A stretch of DNA of 64,000 bases from Halomonas salipaludis (GTDB taxonomy: Bacteria; Pseudomonadota; Gammaproteobacteria; Pseudomonadales; Halomonadaceae). Below the pieces are notes generated by a model, which was not told the origin of the DNA, ran no database searches, and saw only the letters and a list, made by a program, of their open reading frames with translations. Shown here one piece after another: positions 8,454 through 18,356 of this stretch; position 1 is the first letter of the stretch; every line of letters starts with the position of its first letter. Location of the stretch: NCBI RefSeq assembly GCF_002286975.1, contig NZ_NSKB01000001.1, positions 498,733 through 562,732 on the forward strand, given 5' to 3'. Made by a program: the position numbers and the translations under genes.

Positions 8454-9347
8454 ATGGCTGAGCGCCCGGAGGAACAACGCCTTTCGTCGCCGATAGTCCC
8501 CGATGTCAACGCTAGTCTGACCGCCCATCATCTGCGCCAGCCACGTAGCGCTCGGCTGTGGCCGCTTTGGCTGATGATCCTGGTGCTGATCGCAGCGCTG
8601 GCCGGCCTGGCGTTCGCTGCCTGGCAGGAGCGACTGCTGCTGCAGCGCGAGCTGGATCGACTCGAAGGCCAGCTCTCCAACGTGCATGCGCGCTTCGACG
8701 GCCTGGACCAGGAGCAGGGCAGTGAACTCGAGCCAATCACCGAGCGTCTGGCGTCGCTTGATGATGGCCAGCAGGCGCTGCGTGATCGCCTCGAGGAGCA
8801 GGAGCAGTTGATCGAGTCGATTCGCGTTGCCAGCGCCGAGGATGAAGCGGTCGAGCGCCTTGCCGCGCAGTTCGAGGAGTTGAGCGCAGAGGTCGAGTCC
8901 CTCGACGGCCTGATCGGTGTGGTGCGCCAATCGCTGGATGCCCTGGAGGAGGGCGGCGAGCAGGCCAGGGCAAGCCTTGACGCACGTCTCGAACGGTTGG
9001 AAACGCGCAGCGATGAGCAGATGCCTCGTCTCGAGTCGCTCGGCGAGCAGTGGCGTGATCTCGATCCGCGCCTGGAGGACCTCGAGGCGCAGCAGCAGGC
9101 GCTTGCCACGCGCCTCGACGAGCGTCCCGAACTCGATCCACAGCGTCTCGATCAGCTCGCCAGCGATCTCGATGCGTTGCAGGAGGCACTTGAGCAACTA
9201 GACGCGCTGCGCGAAGATGAGCAGCAGGAAGTTGCCGAACTACGTGACCGACTGGACTCTACCCGGGCCGAGCTCACTGAACTCAGACAGTCGCAGCTAG
9301 CGACGAGCGCGCAACTGGAAGCTATGCAGAGCCAGTTGGGAAACTGA
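8454..9347 (+). CDS. Membrane-anchored coiled-coil protein of unknown function
   Basis: Not recognised as a named family. The start at 8454 has AAGGAG 8 bases upstream; the frame is open 31 codons further but without a better signal. The 297-residue product has a short cytoplasmic head (1-35, ending RQPRSARLW), one hydrophobic segment (about 36-56, LWLMILVLIAALAGLAFAA), then a very long Glu/Gln/Leu/Arg-rich helix with heptad character to the end. It should lie in the periplasm, anchored in the inner membrane. Its stop is one base before the tamA ATG, and tamA has no good ribosome-binding site of its own, so it is co-translated with tamA/tamB. This suggests a role in envelope assembly, which is an inference. 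Confidence 0.8.
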   Translation: MAERPEEQRLSSPIVPDVNASLTAHHLRQPRSARLWPLWLMILVLIAALAGLAFAAWQERLLLQRELDRLEGQLSNVHARFDGLDQEQGSELEPITERLASLDDGQQALRDRLEEQEQLIESIRVASAEDEAVERLAAQFEELSAEVESLDGLIGVVRQSLDALEEGGEQARASLDARLERLETRSDEQMPRLESLGEQWRDLDPRLEDLEAQQQALATRLDERPELDPQRLDQLASDLDALQEALEQLDALREDEQQEVAELRDRLDSTRAELTELRQSQLATSAQLEAMQSQLGN

Positions 9348-9348
9348 T

Positions 9349-11223
9349 ATGGAATTTCGCGCATTGACGCGCCTGGGGTCGGTGGTGGCCTGCCTGGCAA
9401 GTATCGCACCGGCCTGGGCGCTGGATGCCGACGTACAAGGTATTTCCGGACGCCCCGCCGACAATATCGCTATCTATCTCGGTGGGCTGGATGCCGCCCA
9501 GTACAGCCAGTCGCGGCTCGAGTCGGTGGTGCGTCGGCGCAGCATGGAGGCGCTGCGGGTCTACGGCTACTACGAGCCCCAGCTACAGCTGGGGTTTGCC
9601 GGCGATCCGGTGGAGCGCGTCACCGTGATGGTCGAGGCGGGACCTCAGGTGGTGATTCAATCGCTGGATTTTCAGGTGCGCGGCGAGGCGAGACGCGACG
9701 AGACGTTCGTCGACGCTCTCGAGGCGTTTCCGCTCAGCGAGGGCGAGCCCCTCGAGCACGCCCCCTATGACCGTCTGCGCAACCGTCTCTCGTCGCTGTC
9801 ACTGGAGCGCGGCTACTTCGATTCACGCTTTCTCGATCGGCGCATGGAAGTGCGCCCCTGGGAGCAGAGCGCGCGCCTTTATCTGACTCTGGACAGCGGT
9901 CCGCGCTACCGCTTCGGTGAGCCACGCTTCCATGGCAGCCATATCGACGAGGATCGCCTGCGCCGCATGCTGCCGTTCGAGCCGGGTGATCCTTACCTGG
10001 CCGGCGATATCGCGCTCTACAACCAGCGACTTGGCCAGAGCAACTGGTTCAGCTCGATCAGCGTGCGCCCCCGGGTCGGCGGCAATGCCAGCCTGGCGTT
10101 GGATGCCCCAGCAGGCCCCGGCTGGTGGCAGCAGGCCGACCTGCAGGGCGAGGGCGCGCCCGCCGGTCCGCCGGCGGACACCCCGGTCGAGGGGCCGATG
10201 ATAAGCGCCCAGACGCTTGCCGCGGTGCGCAGCGTTACCCCGCAATCCCTCGACGTGCCCATCGACGTCAACCTGGTACCTGCCGATCGTCACCAGTTCG
10301 AAGTCGGGGTGGGTTATGCCACCGATGTCGGCCCGCGACTGCGGTTTGGCTGGGAGCAGCCATGGATCAACCGCCTCGGCCACAGCCTCAATCACGACCT
10401 GTTCCTGTCTGGCCCGGAGCAGCGCTTCACTGGCGAGTATGCGATTCCGCTGGAGGATCCGCTGCGCGATAGCTACCGGCTGCAGTACGGCTTTCGTCAT
10501 CGCGACAGCGATGACACGCGCAGCCTCGAGGCCTCGATCGAGCTGGCGCGGCGCTGGGAGTTCGATAACGGCTGGGTACAGAGCGCCTACCTGCGCAGCA
10601 CCTTCGAGGACTTCAGCCAGGGGGTCGATGAGGATCAAACGTTCCTGCTCTACCCGGGGATCAGCTGGTCGCGCACCCGCACCCGCAACCCGCGTTTCCC
10701 GAGCTGGGGCGACCGTCAGCGGGTGGCCTTCGAATACTCCAATACCGCCTGGGGCTCGGACATCGAATTCTTCCGCACCACCGCCGACTCGCAATGGATC
10801 CGCATGCTGGGTCGTGACAACCGCTTCATCGGCCGACTCGGCCTGGGCAGCATCGAGACCAGCGAATTCGAACGCATGCCACCCTCGCTGCGTTTCTTCA
10901 CTGGCGGCGATCGCTCGGTGCGCGGCTATGCCTACGAGAGCCTTGCGCCGCGAGACGAAGAGGGCGCCTTGCTGGGGGGGCAACAGCTGTTCACCGCCAG
11001 TCTCGAGTATCAGCGCCGGGTCACCGGCGACTGGTGGGGCGCCACCTTCATCGACACCGGCGACGCCTTCGATGACTGGGGCCCCGACCAGCTCAACACC
11101 GGTGTCGGCCTCGGCGTGCGCTGGATCTCCCCGGTGGGACCGATTCGCTTCGATGTGGCTCACCCCTTCGACGATGACGACAACGACTGGCGAATTCATT
11201 TCGCGATCGGACCGGAGTTCTGA
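9349..11223 (+). CDS. tamA: Translocation and assembly module subunit TamA (BamA/Omp85 family)
   Basis: Outer-membrane Omp85-family barrel that works with TamB in outer-membrane assembly and lipid transport. The 624-residue product has a signal peptide (about 1-25, ending PAWA before LDADV), three POTRA-like modules (about 30-260) and a C-terminal 16-stranded barrel (about 300-624). The lid-lock loop motif appears as FTGGDRSVRGYAYESL, followed by DTGDAFDDW and a terminal strand ending GPEF with aromatic/hydrophobic alternation. It lies in an apparent operon with the coiled-coil gene upstream and tamB downstream. Confidence 0.93.
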   Translation: MEFRALTRLGSVVACLASIAPAWALDADVQGISGRPADNIAIYLGGLDAAQYSQSRLESVVRRRSMEALRVYGYYEPQLQLGFAGDPVERVTVMVEAGPQVVIQSLDFQVRGEARRDETFVDALEAFPLSEGEPLEHAPYDRLRNRLSSLSLERGYFDSRFLDRRMEVRPWEQSARLYLTLDSGPRYRFGEPRFHGSHIDEDRLRRMLPFEPGDPYLAGDIALYNQRLGQSNWFSSISVRPRVGGNASLALDAPAGPGWWQQADLQGEGAPAGPPADTPVEGPMISAQTLAAVRSVTPQSLDVPIDVNLVPADRHQFEVGVGYATDVGPRLRFGWEQPWINRLGHSLNHDLFLSGPEQRFTGEYAIPLEDPLRDSYRLQYGFRHRDSDDTRSLEASIELARRWEFDNGWVQSAYLRSTFEDFSQGVDEDQTFLLYPGISWSRTRTRNPRFPSWGDRQRVAFEYSNTAWGSDIEFFRTTADSQWIRMLGRDNRFIGRLGLGSIETSEFERMPPSLRFFTGGDRSVRGYAYESLAPRDEEGALLGGQQLFTASLEYQRRVTGDWWGATFIDTGDAFDDWGPDQLNTGVGLGVRWISPVGPIRFDVAHPFDDDDNDWRIHFAIGPEF

Positions 11224-11225
11224 CC

Positions 11226-14200
11226 ATTACTCGACTGACCTGGGCGCTGGTACGCGCTGCATTATGGCTGCCACTATGGCTGATAGGACTGGTGATCTTC
11301 GCCCTGGGACTTGCGCTGTCGCCGTGGGGTACCGGCGTGCTGCTGGAGCAGGGCCAGCAGCGTGGCTGGTACAGCTATGAGGCGGCGCAGGGGGCGCCGC
11401 TCGATCGCCTGCGCATCGACGGCTTGCGTCTCGAGGCCGGACCCGCCAGCGTAAGCATGGCGGAATTCGAGCTGGCCTGGGCCGATGACTGCCTGCTCGG
11501 CGGACGGCTGTGCATCGACCGGCTGGCGATACGTGGTTTGAGCGTGCGCTTGGCGGCTGCCGATGACGAGACGCCAGCCGCGGAGGCGGCCGACGATCCC
11601 GGGCCGATCTCGCTGCCTTTCCCGATCGAGCTGCGCGCCCTGTCGCTCGAGGATATCGACATCCAGCTGGCCGACGGCACCCGCCTGTACTGGGCCAGCT
11701 TCACCAGCGGGGCAACCGCCGAGGGCAGCGACCTCGAGCTGCACACCACCCAGCTGGCGGGCCTGCGCGTGATGCTGCCGCTGACCCCGGGGGCCAGGCT
11801 GGCACTACCGGCCGATGACGACACCACGCCGCGCATCGAGGCCGCGGCCATCGATGCCGCCATCGCCGCCCAGTCGCCGCTGCCGGCGCAGGCCGCCGCC
11901 GAACTGGAGGGCCTGGCCAGCGTGCCGCTGGAGGAGCGCGAGCGTATCGCCCTGCCGGAGATCTCACTGCCCCTCAACGTCAGCGTGCCATCCCTGGAGA
12001 TCCTCGACAGTGAGCTCCAGGGGCCCGTCGAGTATCGCGTCGAACGCCTGGCGCTGGCAGTCAGCGCAGCGGACCAGCAGGTCGATGTGACGAGTCTCGA
12101 GCTGGCCACCGCCGACGCCGACCTGTCGCTGGCCGCCAGCGTCACGCTGCGCGACGACTATCCGCTCGAGGCGCAGCTCGACGGTGAACTCTATCTGCCG
12201 GAGATCATGCCCGAACTGGCCGGCGAGCGGCTCAGCCTGACTCTGGCCGGCAGCCTCGCCGCGCTCGACGCCCAGCTGACCACCAGCGGCCAGATCAACA
12301 CCTCCATCTCGGCGCAGCTCGATGTCCTCGATCCGACCCTGCCGATGCGCGTCAGCGCCCGCGCCGAACGCCTCGAGTGGCCACTTCCCGCGCAGCGTGA
12401 GCAGCAGGGCGACGCCGCCGAACCGCCCTATGCACTCAACGACCTGGTGCTGCGCCTCGAGGGGAGCCTGTTGGCGTACCAGGCGGCGCTGTCGGTGAAT
12501 GTCGAGGGGCCCGAACTGCCCGCCATGCGGCTGGCCCTGAATGGCAACGGTGATCTCGAGCAATTCGCCTGGACGCCGCTATCGGTCAGCGTCCAGCAGG
12601 GCGGCTCGCTGATCAGTCACGGCGAGGTGCGCTGGTCCGAGGGGCTGGATGTCAACACCCGGCTGCAGCTCAACAACCTCGACCCGGGCGCCTTCACCGA
12701 CGCCGTGCAGGGCCGGCTTAGCGGCAACGCCGCGCTGGGCTTCGCCCAGTCGCCCGAGGGCTGGTCGCTGGAGGTTCCCACGCTGAGCATTCGCGGTGAA
12801 CTGCAGGAACTGCCGCTGGCCCTGGATGCCGAACTCAGCGGCAACAGCGAGATGCAGTGGGATATCGCCGCGCTGGATCTGCGCCAGGGCAGCAACCGCC
12901 TGACCGCCCAGGGCCGGGTCGCCGAGCGCCTCGACCTGAGCGGCACCCTGCGCGCGCCAGATCTGGCCAGCCTGTCGCCGCAGCTGGGTGGCAGCCTGCA
13001 GGGCGACTTCGACGTGGCCGGCACCCTGGAGGCGCCGCAGTTGCGCCTCGATCTGGTCGGCGACTCGCTCTCCGCCGCCGACAATCGTCTCGCACAGCTG
13101 ACGCTGAGCGCCCGGATCAGCGGGCTTGACGATCCAAGCCTGGATGCGACTCTCGAGATAGCGCAGCTCAACGCCGGCGGGCAGCGCTTCTCGAGCATCA
13201 GTCTGGAGCTCGATGGTCGTCTCTCGGCGCACCGCCTGGAGCTCGAGGCGCTCGCCGGGCCCGGCATGCCGCTATCACGTGCGGCGCTGGCCCTCGACGG
13301 CAGCATGAACCAGGCGCGTGATCGCTACCGGGCTAGCCTGTCGCCGCTCGAGGTCGACAGCGAGCACGGCGACGTGCGTCTCGACCAGCCCATCGAGCTG
13401 GCCGCCAACCTCGACGCCGGCAGTGTGCAGGTGCAGCCGTTCTGCCTGGTCTACGCCCGCGGCGGACGCCTGTGCGTCACCGACACCCTGAGCGCCAGCG
13501 GCGAGCAGGGCAGTGCGGCGCTGGCGATTCGCGACCTGCCGATGTCGCTGCTCGAGGAGTTCATGCCCGAAGGCTGGTCGGTGGCTGGCGAAACCCAGGC
13601 CGAGCTGCGCGCCGAGTGGGCTGCGGGCGGGGCGCGCTGGTCACTCGACCTGGGGCTGGGCAGCGACCTGACGCTGAGTGGCCTGGACGCCTTCGGCCAG
13701 CCGTGGGAGCTGCCGGCCTCGCAGCTGCGATTGGAGGTCGACGCCACCCAGGCCCGTGCCGAGGCCGAGCTCGACGTGTCGCTGGCCGATGCCGGTGACA
13801 TTCGTCTGCTCATCGATATCGACGATCCGGTCAACCAGGGGCCGCTCAGCGGGCGCCTGGTGCTCGACGACATTCGCCTGGCGCCCTATCAGGCGCTGGT
13901 CGCCGACATGCAGACCCTCGAGGGTTCGGTGACCGGCGACGTCGCCATCGGCGGTAGCCTGGCGGAGCCCAGCCTGGATGGCGACATCCGCCTGAGTGGC
14001 CTGGAGGCGCGCGGCGGCGACGTGCCGGTAGAAGTGCGCGACGGCAGCCTCGAGATCCTGCTGGCCGGCGATCGCGCCGATATCCGCGGCCTGATCGCCG
14101 CCGAGCAGGGCCAATTGAATATCGATGGCAGCGCCAGCTGGCCCAGCGCCGACGCCTGGCAGGCAGCCATCACGCTGGACGGCCGCAGCGACCCGCTGCT

Positions 14201-15203
14201 CGCTGAGCTGCCCGATATCGGCCGGCTGCGCATCGCTCCCAACCTGTCGATCGAGGCCGACCCCGAGCGCCTCGAGGTTCGTGGTCGGGTCGAGGTACCC
14301 TGGGCACGCCTCGAGATCGGCCAGATGCCCGCCACGGCGGTTACGCCGAGCAGCGACGAGATCATCATCAGCGAGCGCGATGAGCGTCGCGCCCAGCGTG
14401 AGGCGGCACGGGCCGCCGAGCGTGCCGAAGAGGGCGCCGACGAAGCCACTTCCCAGGCACTGGCCCAGGCCGGCATTCAACTCGACGTGCAGATCGACCT
14501 GGCACTGGGTCCCGATATGCAGCTCGAGGCCTATGGCCTGGAGAGCGGCCTGCGCGGCAACCTGCAGGTGCGCCAGCAGACCGGGCCGGTACAGCTATTC
14601 GGCGAGGTCAACCTGGTCGACGGCCGCTTCCGCGCCTTCGGTCAGGACCTGCTGATTCGCCGCGGCCAACTGCTCTTCAGCGGCCCCGCCGACCAGCCGC
14701 TGTTGGACTTCGAGGCGATTCGCAACCCCAACGTCACCGAGGACGAGGTGATCGCCGGGTTACGCGTCACCGGCGCTGCCGAAGCCCCCGACCTGCAGGT
14801 GTTCTCGGAGCCGTCGATGGACGAGGTGCGGGCGCTCTCTTATCTGCTGCGCGGCCGCGCACCAGGCGATGGCGATGCCGACGGCGCCTTGGCCTCGGCG
14901 CTGATCGGGCTATCGCTGTCGCAGACCGGTGGCGCAGTGGGGCAGATCGGCCAAGCCTTTGGCGTCGATGACCTGGCGCTGGAAACCGCCGGCACCGGGG
15001 ACGAGAGCCAAGTGGTGGTCAGCGGGCAACTGACCGACGATCTGCGCGTCAGCTACGGGGTCGGGATCTTCTCGCCCATCGCCGAGCTGACGCTACGCTA
15101 CACGCTATGGCGTAATCTGTATCTGCAAGCGGTCTCAGGGGCAGCCCAGGCCGTCGATCTGGTCTACCAGTTCAGTCTGGGGCGCGCCGAGCAGACCCGC
15201 TGA
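11226..15203 (+). CDS. tamB: Translocation and assembly module protein TamB
   Basis: Inner-membrane-anchored periplasmic bridge protein that partners TamA. It carries an N-terminal signal anchor, a very long beta-rich body of repeated LDG/LSG segments, and a C-terminal TamB (DUF490) domain with GEVNLVDGRFRAFGQDLLIR and a final barrel-like strand. The first ATG-like codon (GTG at 11292) would cut through the membrane segment. Upstream in frame, ATT at 11226 sits 8 bases after GGAG (11214-11217) and gives ITRLTWALVRAALWLPLW before the hydrophobic core, a proper anchor. An ATT start is therefore proposed, 1325 aa; CTG at 11235 is an alternative. The SD overlaps the tamA end. Confidence 0.9.
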   Translation: MTRLTWALVRAALWLPLWLIGLVIFALGLALSPWGTGVLLEQGQQRGWYSYEAAQGAPLDRLRIDGLRLEAGPASVSMAEFELAWADDCLLGGRLCIDRLAIRGLSVRLAAADDETPAAEAADDPGPISLPFPIELRALSLEDIDIQLADGTRLYWASFTSGATAEGSDLELHTTQLAGLRVMLPLTPGARLALPADDDTTPRIEAAAIDAAIAAQSPLPAQAAAELEGLASVPLEERERIALPEISLPLNVSVPSLEILDSELQGPVEYRVERLALAVSAADQQVDVTSLELATADADLSLAASVTLRDDYPLEAQLDGELYLPEIMPELAGERLSLTLAGSLAALDAQLTTSGQINTSISAQLDVLDPTLPMRVSARAERLEWPLPAQREQQGDAAEPPYALNDLVLRLEGSLLAYQAALSVNVEGPELPAMRLALNGNGDLEQFAWTPLSVSVQQGGSLISHGEVRWSEGLDVNTRLQLNNLDPGAFTDAVQGRLSGNAALGFAQSPEGWSLEVPTLSIRGELQELPLALDAELSGNSEMQWDIAALDLRQGSNRLTAQGRVAERLDLSGTLRAPDLASLSPQLGGSLQGDFDVAGTLEAPQLRLDLVGDSLSAADNRLAQLTLSARISGLDDPSLDATLEIAQLNAGGQRFSSISLELDGRLSAHRLELEALAGPGMPLSRAALALDGSMNQARDRYRASLSPLEVDSEHGDVRLDQPIELAANLDAGSVQVQPFCLVYARGGRLCVTDTLSASGEQGSAALAIRDLPMSLLEEFMPEGWSVAGETQAELRAEWAAGGARWSLDLGLGSDLTLSGLDAFGQPWELPASQLRLEVDATQARAEAELDVSLADAGDIRLLIDIDDPVNQGPLSGRLVLDDIRLAPYQALVADMQTLEGSVTGDVAIGGSLAEPSLDGDIRLSGLEARGGDVPVEVRDGSLEILLAGDRADIRGLIAAEQGQLNIDGSASWPSADAWQAAITLDGRSDPLLAELPDIGRLRIAPNLSIEADPERLEVRGRVEVPWARLEIGQMPATAVTPSSDEIIISERDERRAQREAARAAERAEEGADEATSQALAQAGIQLDVQIDLALGPDMQLEAYGLESGLRGNLQVRQQTGPVQLFGEVNLVDGRFRAFGQDLLIRRGQLLFSGPADQPLLDFEAIRNPNVTEDEVIAGLRVTGAAEAPDLQVFSEPSMDEVRALSYLLRGRAPGDGDADGALASALIGLSLSQTGGAVGQIGQAFGVDDLALETAGTGDESQVVVSGQLTDDLRVSYGVGIFSPIAELTLRYTLWRNLYLQAVSGAAQAVDLVYQFSLGRAEQTR

Positions 15204-15233
15204 GGCGCACGACGATAAGCGAGGAATAGTTCT

Positions 15234-15869
15234 ATGCCATTATCCGACAACAGCTCCCTGGTCGCCCCCGAGCACGCCTTGCCGGGCCGCGACACGCCGC
15301 TGCGCATCAGCGGTCGGCATCTGGTCAATGGCGCCAGCATGCTGCCGCCGTTTCCCGACGGCCTCGAAGAGGTGGTGTTGGGGCTGGGGTGCTTCTGGGG
15401 CGCGGAGCGGCTGTTCTGGGAGCTGCCCGGCGTGCACGTTACTGCGGTGGGCTATGCCGGCGGCTACACACCCAACCCTACCTACGAGGAGACCTGTACC
15501 GGCTTGACCGGACACACCGAGGTGGTGCGGGTGGTCTTCGATCCGGCTCGGCTGCCGTTTACGGCGCTGCTGCAGGTGTTCTGGGAGGCCCATGATCCGA
15601 CCCAGGGCATGCGCCAGGGCAATGACCTGGGCAGCCAGTATCGCTCGGCGATCTACACCACCAGCAGCGCCCAGCTGGCGGCCGTGGAGCAGAGTCGTGA
15701 CGCCTACCAGCGGGCGCTTGAGGAAGCCGGTCGCGGCACCATCACCACCGAGATCGCCGCCCTCGAGGCCTTCTACATGGCCGAGGAGTACCACCAGCAG
15801 TACCTGGCCAAGAACCCCAACGGCTACTGCGGGCTGAAGGGTACCGGCGTCAGCTGTCCGATCGGCTAG
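15234..15869 (+). CDS. msrA: Peptide-methionine (S)-S-oxide reductase MsrA
   Basis: Repairs methionine sulfoxide in proteins. The 211-residue length is as in E. coli (212), including the roughly 45-residue N-terminal extension. The catalytic Cys53 lies in [12 protein letters not shown]. Family segments [44 protein letters not shown] and the C-terminal resolving-cysteine region NPNGYCG and VSCPIG are present. Its 3' end overlaps the 3' end of the convergent yheT gene by 20 bases. Confidence 0.96.
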   Translation: MPLSDNSSLVAPEHALPGRDTPLRISGRHLVNGASMLPPFPDGLEEVVLGLGCFWGAERLFWELPGVHVTAVGYAGGYTPNPTYEETCTGLTGHTEVVRVVFDPARLPFTALLQVFWEAHDPTQGMRQGNDLGSQYRSAIYTTSSAQLAAVEQSRDAYQRALEEAGRGTITTEIAALEAFYMAEEYHQQYLAKNPNGYCGLKGTGVSCPIG

Positions 15870-16890
15870 CCGAAGGCATCGCCTGTCCGCTGGCGGCGCT
15901 GCCTAGCGCCGCCCAGTCGTTGAGCTGCTCGGCAACGCGCCGACCCAGCCATGACCGCAGCCCTCCGCGACGGTATTCGAGGAAGCCCACGTGGCCGCCA
16001 TGGCGGGCAATCTCTACGCGCACCGAGTCCGACGGTGTCGGCAGGCGGTCGAACAGGTCACCAGGCATGAAGGGGTCGTCGGCGGCGTGCAGGATCAGGG
16101 TCGGCAGCTCGATATCGCCGAGCAGGCGACCCGCCGAGGCGCGGCGATAGTAGTCACTTGCCGAACTGAAGCCGTGCAACGGGGCGGTAACCTCGTTGTC
16201 GTAGGCCCAGAAACTGTCGAGTTCCTTGAGCTGGTGCGGAGATAGCGCGATCGGCATGGGCCCCTGCGCCATCTTGGCCATTACCTTGCGCTTCAGCGAA
16301 CGCAGCAGATGTCGCTGATAGACGCGAGCGAATCCGCTGTTCAAGGCATCGGCACTGGCGGCCAGGTCGAGGGGGGCGCAGATGGCGATGGCACCGGCTA
16401 GATCCAGTCCATCGCCGCCCTGTTCGGCAACTAGTTTGACCAGCATGTTGGCCCCCAGCGATACCCCGGCGGCGACCTTGATGGCGTGGGGATAGCGCTG
16501 GGCGAGCTGGCCGATCACCCAGTAGGCATCTGCGGTATCACCGCTGTGATAAGCCCGCGGCAGGCGATTGGGGGCCTGGCCACAGCCGCGGAAGTGCATC
16601 ATCACCGCTCGCCAGCCGGCCTGCTGGGCACTCCACAGCAGCTCGCTGGCGTACGGCGAGTCGAGCGAGCCCTCGAGGCCATGGAAGAGAATGAACAGCG
16701 GGGCGTCGTCATGCCTCGGCGCCTGGCGCAGCCAGGCCAGCTCGACGAAGTCACCGTCCGGCAGGTTGAGAATTTCGGTGTTCCGCGCCAGCCGCCGCCG
16801 CGGTAGCAACCGCGGTAGCAGCGTCTGGACATGGCGATTACTGAGGCCGCGCGGAGGGCGGTAGTCAGCGGGAACGATGGTGCGTGACAT
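15850..16890 (-). CDS. yheT: YheT-family alpha/beta hydrolase
   Basis: A 346-residue serine hydrolase of the YheT/COG0429 family (E. coli YheT is 340 aa); substrate unknown. Family features include [19 protein letters not shown] near the N-terminus, [10 protein letters not shown] as the oxyanion region, [13 protein letters not shown], the nucleophile elbow GVSLGAN, the acid in [10 protein letters not shown] and the His in GHVGFLEY. The start at 16890 gives the family N-terminus [13 protein letters not shown]; the open frame extends about 105 codons upstream but that part is low-complexity Arg-rich and unlike the family. The 3' end overlaps msrA by 20 bases. Confidence 0.9.
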   Translation of the reverse strand: MSRTIVPADYRPPRGLSNRHVQTLLPRLLPRRRLARNTEILNLPDGDFVELAWLRQAPRHDDAPLFILFHGLEGSLDSPYASELLWSAQQAGWRAVMMHFRGCGQAPNRLPRAYHSGDTADAYWVIGQLAQRYPHAIKVAAGVSLGANMLVKLVAEQGGDGLDLAGAIAICAPLDLAASADALNSGFARVYQRHLLRSLKRKVMAKMAQGPMPIALSPHQLKELDSFWAYDNEVTAPLHGFSSASDYYRRASAGRLLGDIELPTLILHAADDPFMPGDLFDRLPTPSDSVRVEIARHGGHVGFLEYRRGGLRSWLGRRVAEQLNDWAALGSAASGQAMPSASRSDS

Positions 16891-17027
16891 GCCGGTCTCG
16901 GTGAGTGGGCGTACTTCCAGCTTATCGCGCTGACGGCGCCGCGCAACCTGTATCGGAGCGAGACCCTCAATCGGCTTGGTGAGGGGGGCAACGGATCCGC
17001 TGCGGTCGACTCGGCAATGGCCTGGGA

Positions 17028-18356
17028 TCAGTGGCCGTTGTCGGCGGCCAACGTCAGGTTGCGCTGGCCGGTGGCGGTGATGGCGACGTTGTCTTCGAGG
17101 CGAATCCCGCCACAGGGTGCGAGCCGGTCTACCAGTGCCCAGTCGATCTGCGCCGCCTCGGCGCCGCAGCGCAGTGGTTCGAGCAGCATAGGGATCACAT
17201 AGCAACCGGGTTCGATGGTCACCACCATGTTCGGCGTCAGAGTGCGCGTCAGGCGCAGAGCGGGATCGCTGGTGGGCGGCGGTAGCGGCGCGCCAGCAGC
17301 GTCCTGCCGGCCGCCTACGTCGTGGACCTGAATGCCCAGCGAGTGGCCCAGCCCGTGCGGGCAGAAGGCGCGGGTAAAGCCGGCCTCGACGGCCGCCTCG
17401 GCGGAGCAGCGCAGCACACCGTGTTCGACGAGCAGCTGGGCAAGCTCATGGTGCATCTGACCATGCAACGCGACGAAGGCGACCCCCGGCGCACAGGCTG
17501 CGACCAGGCGCTGATGCAGGGTTTGCATGCTGGCGATCAGCGACACGAAGAGATCCGGCGCCTCCGGGCCTGCCCAGGTACGGGTGATGTCGGCGCAGTA
17601 GCCGAGCTCACGGTGGCCGGCATCCACCAGCAGGCTATGCCGCTCGCCGGGAAGCGTCTGCGCATAGTGCTGGTAGTGCAGCACGCCGGCGTGGCGGTTG
17701 AGGGCCACGATACTGTCGTAGGGCAGCGACGCCTCGCGCTGCCGGCTCGCCGCCAGATAGGCGAGGTGGATATCGAGCTCGCTGACACCACCCTCGAATG
17801 CCTGGCGCGCCGCGGCATGCCCGGCCAGCGCAGCGCGATTGGCGTCGATCAGGCAGGCCTGTTCGTGGGCACTCTTGTGCAGTCGGCCGTGGTCGAGCGC
17901 GGCGAGCAGCGCCGGCGGGTTGAGCGTAGCGCCCATGGCCTTGGCCTGTTCGGCGTCGAGCTCGCCGATCACTGCGCGGCGCTTGGCAGCGCAGGGCGGA
18001 GGCGTCATCTCGTCACTCAGCCGAATCTCGAATGCCTGGCTCCAGGCCGCGTCTGGACGCCGGGCGGGGAGATGCCAGAAGTCGTCGGGGGCATGGATCT
18101 GCAGCAGCGGCCGTTGCCCGGGACGGATCAGCAGCCAGCTGTGACTGAGCTCGGGCAGCGGCGCCCAGTGCATGAAGTGGCCATAGGCGCGAAAGGTCGC
18201 GGTCTGATCGTCGGCGTAGTGCTGGTGGGGCGCGCCGCTGTAGATCCACAGCGCGTCAACGCCTGCCGCCTCGAGGTGCGCGGCGTAGGCCTGCTGTAGC
18301 GCATCCAGATGGGCCAAGTGCAGGGCGTCGCGGTCGCGCATCGAGGCAACGCTCAT
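17028..18356 (-). CDS. pepQ: Xaa-Pro dipeptidase PepQ
   Basis: Metal-dependent (M24B) prolidase cleaving X-Pro dipeptides. The 442 aa match the length of E. coli PepQ (443). The pita-bread domain shows the metal ligands in LLVDAGHRELGYCADITRTW (two Asp), FCPHGLGHSLGIQVHD (His), VVTIEPGCYV (Glu) and GGIRLEDNVAIT (Glu). The N-terminal domain contains YSGAPHQHYADDQ, typical of PepQ. The start at 18356 overlaps the stop of the upstream carbonic anhydrase gene (ATGA), indicating an operon; a longer open frame upstream lies within that gene and is discarded. Confidence 0.95.
   Translation of the reverse strand: MSVASMRDRDALHLAHLDALQQAYAAHLEAAGVDALWIYSGAPHQHYADDQTATFRAYGHFMHWAPLPELSHSWLLIRPGQRPLLQIHAPDDFWHLPARRPDAAWSQAFEIRLSDEMTPPPCAAKRRAVIGELDAEQAKAMGATLNPPALLAALDHGRLHKSAHEQACLIDANRAALAGHAAARQAFEGGVSELDIHLAYLAASRQREASLPYDSIVALNRHAGVLHYQHYAQTLPGERHSLLVDAGHRELGYCADITRTWAGPEAPDLFVSLIASMQTLHQRLVAACAPGVAFVALHGQMHHELAQLLVEHGVLRCSAEAAVEAGFTRAFCPHGLGHSLGIQVHDVGGRQDAAGAPLPPPTSDPALRLTRTLTPNMVVTIEPGCYVIPMLLEPLRCGAEAAQIDWALVDRLAPCGGIRLEDNVAITATGQRNLTLAADNGH

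Noticed and set aside
9823-11199. 458-codon minus-strand frame opposite tamA
   Set aside because: tamA has a complete signal peptide, POTRA and barrel features; the antisense frame has no recognisable domain.
16891-17205. N-terminal extension of yheT up to 17205
   Set aside because: The extension is Arg/His-rich, unlike YheT, and overlaps the pepQ 3' end.
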